Source of the DNA: Symbiodinium natans
Taxonomy: Eukaryota; Sar; Dinophyceae; Suessiales; Symbiodiniaceae
Reading direction: 5' to 3'
Assembly (NCBI GenBank): GCA_905221605.1
Contig: CAJNDS010000302.1
Coordinates: 788,450-852,449 of the forward strand
Length of the DNA stretch: 64,000 nt
Part shown: one piece after another, positions 29,350 to 37,479 of the stretch
Layout of the letters: each line of letters begins with the position of its first letter
Position numbering within the stretch: position 1 is the first letter of the stretch
The notes under the pieces: generated by a model
What the model was told of the DNA's origin: nothing
What the model saw: only the letters and a program-made list of their open reading frames with translations
Database searches by the model: none
Translations under genes and position numbers: made by a program

Positions 29350-29660
29350 CTGTTTGGGGTGTAAGGTTTGGGGTTTAGGGTTTAGAGTTCAGGGTTTAGG
29401 GGTTGGGGACAGTTTTTAGGGCTTAGTAGGGTTGAAGGGGATCAAGGGTTAGGGTTCAGGGGATTACGGGTTTGGGGTTTGGGGTTTGGGGTTTGGGGCT
29501 TAGGGCTTCAATTCCCCGAGCATTGTCTGCGAGGGATTTGGGGGTTGGGGTTCCCAGTAGGGTTTAGGGTTTGCAGCGTTTCGGGTCTAGGGTTTAGGGC
29601 TTGGGGTTTAGGATTAGGATGTAGGGTTTAGGGTTTAGGGTTTCGGGTTTAGGGTTTAGG
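29350..29660 (+). repeat. degenerate TTTAGGG region
   Basis: Blocks of TTTAGGG, TTTGGGG and GGGGTTT variants with unique stretches between. Confidence 0.85.
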
Positions 29661-29711
29661 GTCGACCAAAGCCCTAAACACGAAACCCTAAACCCCAAGC
29701 CCCAAACCCCA

Positions 29712-29778
29712 AGCCGAGGCCTGCAGCTGAGGGCCACTCCTCGATGTCCTCCCGCCTTCCCAAAGCAACATAAAATTC
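29712..29778 (-). CDS. exon-like fragment, unknown protein
   Basis: Minus-strand VALGRREDIEEWPSAAGLG between CCCCAAA (low) and TTTAGGG (high). Short. Included only on pattern. Confidence 0.3.
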
Positions 29779-29784
29779 CAAGGG

Positions 29785-29985
29785 TTTAGGGCTTCGGGTT
29801 TAGGGTTTAGGGTCTAGGGTTTAGGGTTTAGGGTTTAGGGTTTAGGGGTTAGGGTTTAGGGTTTAGGGTTTAGGGTTTAGGGTTAAGGTTTAGGGTTTAG
29901 GGTTTAGGGTTTAGGGTTTAGGGTTTAGGGCTTCGGGTTTAGGGTTTAGGGTTTGAGGTTTAGGGTCTGGTGTTTGGGGCTTAGG
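29785..29985 (+). repeat. TTTAGGG array
   Basis: About 26 units on the plus strand with few variants. Confidence 0.97.
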
Positions 29986-30189
29986 GGCTTTCAGGGTTGC
30001 TGCTGCAGGTTTTTTCTTTGGCGGGGGGGGGTTTTGGAGTGTTTGGGCTTAGGGTTTGCGGGGGGAGAAACAGGGAGGGGCTTCTTTGGGGCTGAAAGTC
30101 CAGGACTCTGTCACTAAGCCTTCACCCTCGAACCCGGGTCCTCCGCTGGTACGCTCTCAGGGTGAAGCCGCTTCTGTACCTGCGACCCC

Positions 30190-30332
30190 AGGCTGATGGC
30201 TTTAGGGCTGTAGGGCTTTGGGCTTAGGGCTTAGGGCTTAGGGCTTAGGGCTTAGGGCTTAGGGCTTAGGGCTTAGGGCTTGGGGCTTAGGGCTTAGGGC
30301 TTAGGGCTTAGGGCTTAGGGCTTAGGTAGGTT
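30190..30332 (+). repeat. GGGCTTA variant array
   Basis: About nineteen copies of the homogenised variant GGGCTTA (TTTAGGG with one T to C change). Confidence 0.97.
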
Positions 30333-30455
30333 TAGGATGTTTGGCCTCGTCTCTCCCAGGCTTAGATCCCGGAAACCCTGAAGCCTGCGTAGCCCTTAAG
30401 CCAAAGATTCCCCACACTCCCGACCACCCTAAACCCTCAACCCTAAACCCTAAAC

Positions 30456-30551
30456 CCTTGGGTGTGGTCCCCGGGCACTTCAAGAAGTAGATCCCACCCT
30501 TGGCGGTGCCCAGCACGGAGAACGACTGCGAATCGCTTGCGCAGAAGGCGC
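30456..30551 (-). CDS. exon of a split gene, beta-propeller-like strand
   Basis: Minus-strand FCASDSQSFSVLGTAKGGIY then FLKCPGTTPK. The S-x-x-G-T-x-x-G-x-I-Y pattern resembles a WD40-type blade, which is only a suggestion. Acceptor CTCCTGAG|GC at 30551. In sense the exon ends CAAGG|GTTTAGGG, so the telomere-like unit itself supplies the GT. Confidence 0.55.
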
Positions 30552-30569
30552 CTCAGGAGGGGATCCACC

Positions 30570-30850
30570 GGGTTTAGGGTTTTGTTGGGGGTTTAGAATT
30601 TTGAGGGTGTAGGGGTTTAGGATTTTGTGGGCTTAGGGCATTTTTAGGGGTTTAGGGGTTTTTGTCGGGTTTTGCTGGGGTTTGGTTTTAAGGGCTTAGG
30701 GCCTAGTTTAGGGTTCAGTAGGGTTTAGGGCCTGCTTGGCTTCATTTTCGTTTGAGTTTGGGCGGGGGGGGGGGGGTTTGGTGCTCAGGGGGGGGCCTTG
30801 GGGGGCTTAGAGCTTGGGAGATTAGAGATCGAATTCACGAGGAACCAACT
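30570..30850 (+). repeat. degenerate GGGTTTAG-like region
   Basis: Irregular GGGTTTAGGATTTTG-type repeats followed by a poly-G stretch near 30765. Confidence 0.8.
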
Positions 30851-30899
30851 CCGTCACGCTAGACCTAGTGCAGATGCGGACGGCAGCATAAGTCTCGCT

Positions 30900-31351
30900 T
30901 GTTTCATCTTGCTGTCCAGGTCTTTGCCCGGCTGCCGTCCCTCCCTACACTCTTGCAATCCTGCTGGCTAGCACATCTACGCGCACGCCATCGCACGCCA
31001 TCCGCGCGTCATCGCGCCTCAGTTTTCTCAGAAGATGCCTGCGATCGCATTCCCCGCTCGGGGCTGCTTGCGACGTGTCGTCTGGTTGCATGAGCGTCAA
31101 GAAAGTCCGGCTTCCTTGGGCTGCGGATACCGGGGTCAACTGCATGCTCTTGGCGAAGCAACATCTGCCGACAAGGGAACTGGCGGGTCATTGAACCCCA
31201 CACTCCGAATTGCTGAAGATGTAGTCTCTCTTCACACGGGTAGTTGTGAAATCATCGGGAGCCTTGGGCCCCACCCATCCGCGCACCCAAATCACTTTGT
31301 GTCCATAGCCGTCCTCCTCGGACCAATGAAGCCTGAGCTTTGGTCTTGGGG
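30900..31351 (-). CDS. exon(s) of an unrecognised gene
   Basis: Part 31188-31351, behind the acceptor AACTCTCAG|CC, reads RLHWSEEDGYGHKVIWVRGW then VGPKAPDDFTTTRVKRDYIF, a convincing protein sequence. Part 30945-31165 holds a second open minus frame (TFLTLMQPDDTSQAAPSGEC) that may be the next exon. The junction between them was not resolved and no family was recognised. Confidence 0.5.
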
Positions 31352-31375
31352 CTGAGAGTTTCGGGCTCCAGTGTT

Positions 31376-31440
31376 GAGGGTTTAGGGTTTAGGGTTTAGG
31401 GTTTAGGGTTTAGGGTTTAGGGTTTAGTGTTTAGGGTTTG
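31376..31440 (+). repeat. TTTAGGG array
   Basis: About nine units. Confidence 0.95.
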
Positions 31441-32005
31441 ATTTGGGATGCACGGGTGTGAAGACGCGTCATTGCCCTGCCATGTTTTGAGCTGCAGCTA
31501 TAGCACTCAATGGCACCCTGCTGACCATCTGGCAGAGTCCCGTGCGCAAAGATGCGATGCCACTGCCTGCAACACATGCACGTTGAGCCTTTACCTCTAA
31601 CACCGACCTGAACCCGGAAACCCTGACAACCCGCCCCTTATGCGTCTTGTCTTGCACAGAACCACTCAAGGCTCTGGGCCTGGGGCAAAACCTTAAACCC
31701 TAAACGACCCGCACCCTATGCCCTTAACCTCTCAACCCCATAAACTCAATCCTGATACACCCTCAACCCTGCCCTCAAATGGACTCAGCCGTTTAGTGGG
31801 TGGGGATTGACCGGCCCGGTTTCATCTCCTGTTGGAGTAGCTGCTGTGTTGAGGGTTTAGGTGGTTGAGTTTTTCGGTAACCCGGCATTTCTCCAGCTGA
31901 ATTCTCCCGCTGAGGCCCGGGCGTGTAGAGATCCCCGCCCGGCGCAGAGGTCCGAAAGGTGCTCTCATCCCAGGCCTCCTGTGGGCGACAGCAGGCTGAG
32001 AGGGC
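31441..32005. other. mostly non-coding spacer
   Basis: Unique sequence with one CCCTAAA pair near 31695 and CCCTCAACC variants near 31760. No exon I would defend. Confidence 0.4.
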
Positions 32006-32007
32006 AG

Positions 32008-32150
32008 TTTAGGGTTTAGGGTTGAGGGTTTAGGGTTGAGGGTTTAGGGTTTAGGGTTTAGGGTTTAGGGTTTAGGGTTTGGGGTGAGGGCTTGGGGTTT
32101 GGGGTTTGGGGTTTAGGGTTTCCCTAAACGCTTAAACCCCTAAACCCGCG
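32008..32150. repeat. TTTAGGG array with short inverted CCCTAAA end
   Basis: TTTAGGG and GGGTTGAGGG units on the plus strand followed by two CCCTAAA units. Confidence 0.9.
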
Positions 32151-32514
32151 GGGTGGGGGGGGGTTCCAAATAAGGGAGTAACCTTTGTCGGGGTTCCTAT
32201 AGAGAGGGCAAATTAGGGGATCGCCTATTCAGGGGAAGCACCCCTAGAAGAGACCTTTAACGTGTATCTCAAGCTTGCGCCTGAGATGCAGATTTGAGAT
32301 GGTTGTCGTTTGTTTTTTCAACTTTGGGGTTTAAGGATTTGTCGGGTCCTGGAGTTTAACTTTCAAGGCGTTTTTGGGGATTGTTTTTGCTTGAGTGGGT
32401 GTTAAGGGCTTGGGACTTTGGGGGGTTGAATTCTTACGGAGTTTGCGAGGTTTTCAGGTTTCAGGGCCAGGGAAAAATGTATACAGCAAAAGACGCTACC
32501 CCCACAACACCTCC
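32151..32514. other. non-coding spacer
   Basis: Contains GTTCCAAATAAGGGAGTAAC and GGGGAAGCACCCC, perhaps a degenerate MITE. No gene supported. Confidence 0.35.
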
Positions 32515-32755
32515 CCCTAAGCCCCAAACCCCAAAGCCTAAACCCCAAACCCCAAACCCCAAACCCTAAACCCTAAACCCTGAACCCTACACCCTAAACC
32601 CTAAACCCCAAACCCTAAACCCTAAACCCTAAACCCTCAACCCTAAACCCTAAACCCTAAACCCTGAACCCTGAACCCTGAACCCTGAACCCTGAACCCT
32701 AAACCCTAAACCCTAAACCCTAAACCCTAAACCCTAAACCCTAAACCCAAAGAAA
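32515..32755 (-). repeat. long CCCTAAA array
   Basis: About 34 units including CCCCAAA and a run of CCCTGAA variants. Confidence 0.97.
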
Positions 32756-32767
32756 AAGAAAACCCAC

Positions 32768-32842
32768 CGGCCTTCGCCACCAGGTCCACGGCCTCTGCCA
32801 AGGCCGCCAGGCCCTCCCATCGCCGCATCTTTCCCGGTGCAC
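32768..32842 (-). CDS. exon, PPR/TPR-like helix pair
   Basis: Minus-strand MRRWEGLAALAEAVDLVAKA, amphipathic helices with a W-E-x-L pattern like PPR/TPR repeats. Acceptor CCCCTCAG|GTGC at the TTTAGGG border and donor GGCCG|GTGGGT. 75 nt, 25 codons. Confidence 0.5.
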
Positions 32843-32847
32843 CTGAG

Positions 32848-32940
32848 GGGGTTTAGGGGTTTAGGGTTTAGGGTTTAGGGTTTAGGGTTTAGGGTTTAGG
32901 GTTCAGGGTTTGGGGTTTGGGGTTTAGGGTTTGGGGCTTT
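32848..32940 (+). repeat. TTTAGGG array
   Basis: TTTAGGG then TTTGGGG units. Confidence 0.95.
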
Positions 32941-32964
32941 CTGCGGTTTTAGGGGGTGGGGGGG

Positions 32965-33265
32965 GTTAGGGGCTTTAGGGGCTTTAGGGGCTTTAGGGTT
33001 TTAGGGGCTTTAGGGGTTTTAGGGGCTTTAGGGGCTTTAGGGTTTTAGGGGCTTTAGGGGCTTTAGGGTTTTAGGGGCTTGAGGGGTTTTAGGGGCTTTA
33101 GGGGCTTTAGGGGCATTAGGGTTTAGGGGCTTTAGGGGCTTTAGGGGCTTTAGGGGCTTTAGGGGCTTTAGGGGCTTTAGGGGCTTTAGGGGCTTTAGGG
33201 GCTTTAGGGGCTTTGGGGGCTTTAGGGGCTTTAGGGTTTTGGGGTTTACGGTTTGGGGTTTTTGG
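32965..33265 (+). repeat. GGGGCTTTA nonamer array
   Basis: About 30 copies of GGGGCTTTA, many perfect. The minus-strand Lys-Pro-Leu frame through it is repeat-encoded. Confidence 0.97.
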
Positions 33266-33279
33266 GGTTTTGGGTGTAC

Positions 33280-33375
33280 AGGGTACCAGGGGCACAAGTT
33301 CATCAAAGCAGCTTTCGGCAGCCCGGGTCCACTCGGCTTTGACATCCTCGCTGCCACCGGCAAGGACAATGTGTT
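33280..33375 (-). CDS. exon-like fragment, unknown protein
   Basis: Minus-strand EHIVLAGGSEDVKAEWTRAA then ESCFDELVPLVPC reads as real protein. It abuts a half copy of MITE family A on its 5' side. Its array flanks are opposite to the usual pattern. Confidence 0.45.
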
Positions 33376-33418
33376 CGGATGTTCCCCCCTAATACAAACA
33401 GCTCCTTAATAGTGCTAT
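33376..33418. mobile_element. MITE-like element, family A, half copy
   Basis: Only the left arm is visible: CGGATGTTCCCCCCTAATAC, then ACAGCTCCTTAATAGTG. The right arm is missing. Confidence 0.65.
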
Positions 33419-33544
33419 GTTCTGCTTGCTGCTCTCTCCAAGACACCGACACAGTCAAAGCTCCTTATGCTCCCTCCTCCCCCCCTACCCCCAAAAAAAA
33501 CACAGTACATACATCCACCCTAGCCCCTAAACCTGATAAACTTC

Positions 33545-33605
33545 ACCCCCCCGGAAACCCCAAACCCCAAACCCTGAACCCCAAACCCTAAACCCTAAAC
33601 TCCCC
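33545..33605 (-). repeat. CCCTAAA/CCCCAAA array
   Basis: A few CCCCAAA and CCCTAAA units followed by poly-C and poly-A. Confidence 0.9.
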
Positions 33606-33628
33606 CCCGCCCCCCCTCAAAAAAAAAA

Positions 33629-33728
33629 GGAGCTTCCTGCCTCGCCATTGAGCGCCCGGCCGCCGGCCGCCTCACGGTTGTGGTCTCTGCGGCGGCCCAT
33701 AGCTCAGATGCTGGCGAGGGTTCACTCG
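33629..33728 (-). CDS. exon-like fragment, unknown protein
   Basis: Minus-strand SPASELWAAAETTTVRRPAA then GRSMARQEAP. CCCTAAA low, TTTAGGG high. Composition plausible, no motif. Confidence 0.4.
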
Positions 33729-33895
33729 GGTTTGGGGTTTAGTAGGGTTTAGGATTTAGGGTTTGGAGCTTAGGGTTTAGGGTTTACGGTTGAGGGTTTG
33801 GGGTTTAGGGTTGAGGGTTGAGGGTTTAGGTTTTAGGGTTAGGGTTTAGGGCTTACGGTTTAGGGTATGGGGTCTAGGGTTTAGGGTACGGGCCT
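33729..33895 (+). repeat. degenerate TTTAGGG array
   Basis: TTTAGGG, GGGTTGA and TTTGGGG units. Confidence 0.9.
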
Positions 33896-34123
33896 TATGC
33901 TGGGGCTTGATGGGTTTAAGGGTTTTTCCACGGAGCTTGATTTCGGGCTACGGGGCTCGGGCTTTCAAGGTTCAGGGTTTGGGCTTTGGGACGCGGCACT
34001 GGCCTTCCCGACTCGGGCGCGAGCAGTTTTGTTGCGGCTTCTTTGGGGCGTCTAAGGAAGCTCGAAACCCTGAACCTTATCCAGTCCCCAAAAAACCCCA
34101 AACACCCCAAACCCTCTACACCC

Positions 34124-34239
34124 TAAACCCTAAGCCGTAAACTCTCCAGCCGTTGGGCTTTCGGGTCCACAAGGATAGCTACATGCGGCCGCTTCTCTTG
34201 TTGCGGTGCCGTTTCTGTGTGAGACATACTGGGCTGCAT
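34124..34239 (-). CDS. exon-like fragment with ATG
   Basis: Minus-strand MQPSMSHTETAPQQEKRPHV then AILVDPKAQRLES, running into CCCTAAA repeats. Could be the first coding exon of a gene whose next exon lies lower. Unknown family. Confidence 0.4.
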
Positions 34240-34275
34240 TGCGATTCGACACCCCCGAAGCCCTTGAACCCTAAA

Positions 34276-34371
34276 CTGCACAGGGAAAGGTGAGGCTTCC
34301 GGCTAATCGTGTCCCCCTCAGGTGCGTTGAAGAGCGCTTTCGACCTGGCGCGCTGGGACTTGGGGCATTTC
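34276..34371 (-). CDS. exon-like fragment, basic, unknown protein
   Basis: Minus-strand KCPKSQRARSKALFNAPEGD then TISRKPHLSLC. Ends beside CCCTAAA and begins near TTTAGGG. No family. Confidence 0.4.
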
Positions 34372-34739
34372 AGGGCTGATGACTTTGGTTTTAGGGCTTA
34401 GGCTTTGGGGTTTGGGGTTTAGGGTTTAGGGTTAGGGTTTAGGGTTTGGGATGTTCATGGATGTCTTGCTCGACACTCAGCACATGTCAAGATGCCCATG
34501 ACGATGCCGAACAAGGCCAAGGGCACCGGCTTCCAGCAATGCATAGAAGTATTTATATAGGGAGAGCGTTGTGACAATGCCACCTCATATACCCTAAACC
34601 CTAGACCCTAAATCCTAAACCTTAAACCCTAAACAGCCACTTGCTCTCTGCCACCTTCTCGTGCGAGCAAACCGTCGGAAAGCATGACGGCGTTGCTGGC
34701 TTGGACAGATGCGGCTGTGCAATCTCACCTGAACCAGGA

Positions 34740-35076
34740 GCATGGACATCCATCACCTACAGCACTCCAGCAACTGCTGATGTACACGCCTGTCGATCTT
34801 GAAAAGTAGCTTGGGTGCTAGAACAAGGCTCCACAACTCCATGCAGTACGTATTTTTTGGTGTACATACATGCCCATGGCCCATGCATTGCGCATCACAT
34901 CTCTCCTTCGAATAAGACACCGCAGTACTGATGTTGATTGTTTGCATGTTGACATCCAGCTGGGCAAGCATTGCAACGCGCGCTTTTGTCTCTGCGGCTT
35001 TCAACTTGGCTTGCTTCTCCTCCTGCAACTTCACAAACTCCATGGCGCACGCCCGATGATGAGCGTTGACGTAGTC
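34740..35076 (-). CDS. coiled-coil protein fragment, 2 exons
   Basis: Exon 34921-35076 (52 codons), acceptor CTCGGAG|GAC and donor ACTGCG|GTGTCT, reads AMEFVKLQEEKQAKLKAAET then KARVAMLAQLDVN, a charged coiled coil. A second piece near 34757-34815 reads KLLFKIDRRVHQQLLECC and ends at GTAG|GTGATG. Unknown function. Neither a start nor a stop was identified with confidence. Confidence 0.5.
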
Positions 35077-35224
35077 CTCCGAGGTACCGGGGTATGTTCG
35101 TCAATTGGGTGTCCTTGCAGATACCTTTTCACCATGGCTTTTCCTCGTCAAAACGCAGATGCCAGTCAGTACAGTAAGGGGAACCAAGTTTAGAACAACC
35201 CCCCAGCTACCTCTGTCTAAACGA

Positions 35225-35388
35225 AACCCTCCCTAAAACCCTAAACCCATGCTGAAGCCAAAGCCCTAGACCCATGCTGCGCCACGGCAAGGGCAGCCCC
35301 TAAACCCCAAACCCCAAACCCCAAACCCCAAACACGAAACCCGAAACCCTAAACCCTAAACCCTAAACCCTAAACCCTCTTGGGCGTG
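35225..35388 (-). repeat. CCCTAAA/CCCCAAA array
   Basis: Two blocks split by unique sequence. The second block (35298-35380) is regular. Confidence 0.9.
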
Positions 35389-35475
35389 ATCCTTGAGGAT
35401 CGTGTCAGCTTCGGGGCTGCGAGGGAACTCGGCCAACCTCCGCGCGTTTCGATAACTTGCTGGCTCGTCACTTGG
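35377..35475 (-). CDS. exon of a split gene, unknown protein
   Basis: Minus-strand SDEPASYRNARRLAEFPRSP then EADTILKDHAQE. In sense it ends CAAGAGG|GTTTAGGG, so its donor lies exactly at the first TTTAGGG unit. Charged composition typical of coding sequence. No family. Confidence 0.5.
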
Positions 35476-35509
35476 GGAAGTAGAGGGTCCCTATATTAGG
35501 GTGTGGGGC

Positions 35510-35600
35510 TCAGGGTTTAGGGTTTAGGGTTCGGGGTTTAGGGTTTAGGGTTTACGGTTTGGGGTTTCGGGTTTAGGGTTTAGGGTTTAGGTTGAGTGTA
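35510..35600 (+). repeat. TTTAGGG array
   Basis: Degenerate TTTAGGG and TTCGGGG units. Confidence 0.9.
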
Positions 35601-35799
35601 GTTCTGGATCATGGTCCCTTTTCAGGGTACCCGCAAAGATGAGGGCCCATAGGGTATTGTTTATTCGCGGATGGCTCCAGTTCTACCAGAAACACAACAC
35701 CACACCGCCCGGAAAGTCCCTTGAACCCACAAAACCCTGCGCCATAGACCCCGAAACCAAAAGTTCGAACATCCCCACCCTCTCTGGGTAGAGATACTC

Positions 35800-35912
35800 T
35801 GTGGTTGGGGCGCTCCAGGGACACTCTGGGCTTGGGCACTCCAGGGACACTTTGGGGTTGGGCACTCTAGCACTCCACGGACACTTTGGGGTTGGGCACC
35901 CTGGGCTTGGGC
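35800..35912. repeat. minisatellite, CACTCCAGGGACACT unit
   Basis: Three to four copies of a 31-bp unit with CACTCCAGGGACACTTTGGG. The surrounding 168-codon minus frame (35661-36167) is compositionally odd and is not called. Confidence 0.75.
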
Positions 35913-36200
35913 GAGGAGTAGACCGGGCGAGGAGAAGCAGACCGGGCGATAAGAAGAGTTGAGTTTAAAATCTAACAACCCCACACCGAGGGTGGGGAAA
36001 AACGAAAATCCCGAATCCCTCGAAAATCTCAACCCCTGAAGACTCTTAAGGCAAACCCTTTCAAAAAGCCCTTCAAAAAAACCCTTTAAAAACCCTGAAC
36101 ACCCCGAAACACCCCGAACAAAACAACAAGACCAAGCCCCTTGAAAGCCCAACAACCCATCAAACACCGCCCCAAACTACCCTTTAACCAGAATAGTAGG
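35913..36200. other. non-coding spacer
   Basis: Irregular AAACCCTTT-like sequence. I see no gene. Confidence 0.4.
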
Positions 36201-36204
36201 GTAT

Positions 36205-36290
36205 ATAAGCCCCTAAACCCTAAACCCTACACCCCAAACCCCAAACCCTAAACCCTAAACCCCAAACCCCAAACCCTAAATCCTAAACCG
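36205..36290 (-). repeat. CCCTAAA/CCCCAAA array
   Basis: About twelve units. Confidence 0.95.
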
Positions 36291-36322
36291 GGCAAAAGGG
36301 GGTGCACAGGCCGTCAAACACC

Positions 36323-36395
36323 CTGAAAGTCCGAGCTGCGAGTCCAGGCCGCACCGGCAGAGCGCGGCATTCCATGAAGGCTGGTCAGCCATGAC
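36323..36395 (-). CDS. exon-like fragment, unknown protein
   Basis: Acceptor GCCCGAAG|GTC at 36395, then VMADQPSWNAALCRCGLDSQ and LGLSG to TTTCAG|GG. CCCTAAA low, TTTAGGG high. No family. Confidence 0.45.
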
Positions 36396-36409
36396 CTTCG
36401 GGCGGATTT

Positions 36410-36770
36410 GGGTTCAGGGTTCAGGGTTCAGGGTTTAGGGTTTAGGGTTTAGGGTTTAGGGTTTAGGGTTTAGGGTTTAGGGTTTAGGGTTTAGGGTTTA
36501 GGGTTTAGGGTTTCGGGTTTAAGGGTTTAGGGGGTTTTAGGGTTTTAGGGTTTAGGGTTTAGGGTTTAGGGTTTAGGGTTTAGGGTTTAGGGTTTAGGGT
36601 TTAGGGTTTAGGGTTTAGGGTTTAGGGTTTAGGGTTTAGGGTTTAGGGTTTCTTAGGGTTTCTTAGGGTTTATTAGGGTTGTTTAGGGTTGTTTAGGGTT
36701 TAGGGTTTAGCGTTTAGGGTTTAGGGCCTAGTGCTCAGGGTTTAGGGTTCAGGGTTTAGGGTTTAGGGTT
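36410..36770 (+). repeat. longest TTTAGGG array
   Basis: About 48 units, mostly perfect, with a short degenerate stretch near 36655-36700. Confidence 0.98.
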
Positions 36771-36869
36771 AAAGTAGTCCTCAAAAAGGGGACCCTTCAT
36801 ACAACCCTTATAAACCCTATGCAACCCAAGGGCCCAGACTTCAGAACCCCGTTAAGGAAGGCAAGGGAC

Positions 36870-36942
36870 CATGGTTTAGGGTTTAGGGTTTAGGGTTTAG
36901 GGTTTAGGGTTTAGGGTTTAGGGTTTAGGGTTTAGGGTAAGG
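36870..36942 (+). repeat. TTTAGGG array
   Basis: Ten perfect units. Confidence 0.97.
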
Positions 36943-37194
36943 GGCCATACAACTACCCTTCGACTGGTAGCCCAGTATCCATGCTATGTTACGGCTACCC
37001 TTTTGGGGGGCTGAGTTGCTTTTGGAAGGGAGATCATGTAACTACCCTTACCCTAAACCCTCAACCCCGAACCCTGAACCCTGAACCCGAAACCTAGAGA
37101 AGAGGAACAAGGCAAAAAGTGTACCACTGGGCTACCAAGAAGTGGACCGCTTAGGTTTCAAGGCATCAGTCCACGCATCTAGGGCAGTTGAGGG

Positions 37195-37300
37195 CTTTAG
37201 GGGTTTAGGGTTTAGGGTTTGGGGTTTAGGGTTTAGGGTTTAGGGTTTGGGGCTTAGGGTTTAGGGTTTGGGGTTTGGGGTTTAGGGTTTGGGCTGTATG
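37195..37300 (+). repeat. last TTTAGGG array
   Basis: Degenerate units. No telomere-like array is seen from here to the end of the window, which marks the edge of the mosaic region. Confidence 0.95.
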
Positions 37301-37479
37301 AGGGCCTGTCGGGCTTGTTAGGGATTTGGGGCTGCGTGTGGGGGGCAGCTTAGGGTTGAGCCAGGCGAAGTCAAGTTCCAGGGTTTACGTGTCAGGCCCA
37401 GCTTAAACCCTCATGCAAGCCTAGGCCACATATGTGCGAAGTGTCCAAACCAATGAAAACTTGCGCAACCCGTTCCAGT

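Noticed and set aside
35661-36167. 168-codon minus-strand frame
   Set aside because: Composition is driven by irregular AAACCCTTT-like and minisatellite sequence; no motif and no splice context.
1-37300. True chromosome end (terminal telomere)
   Set aside because: Arrays occur in both orientations, are short and degenerate, and are separated by exon-like spacers. None runs to the window edge.
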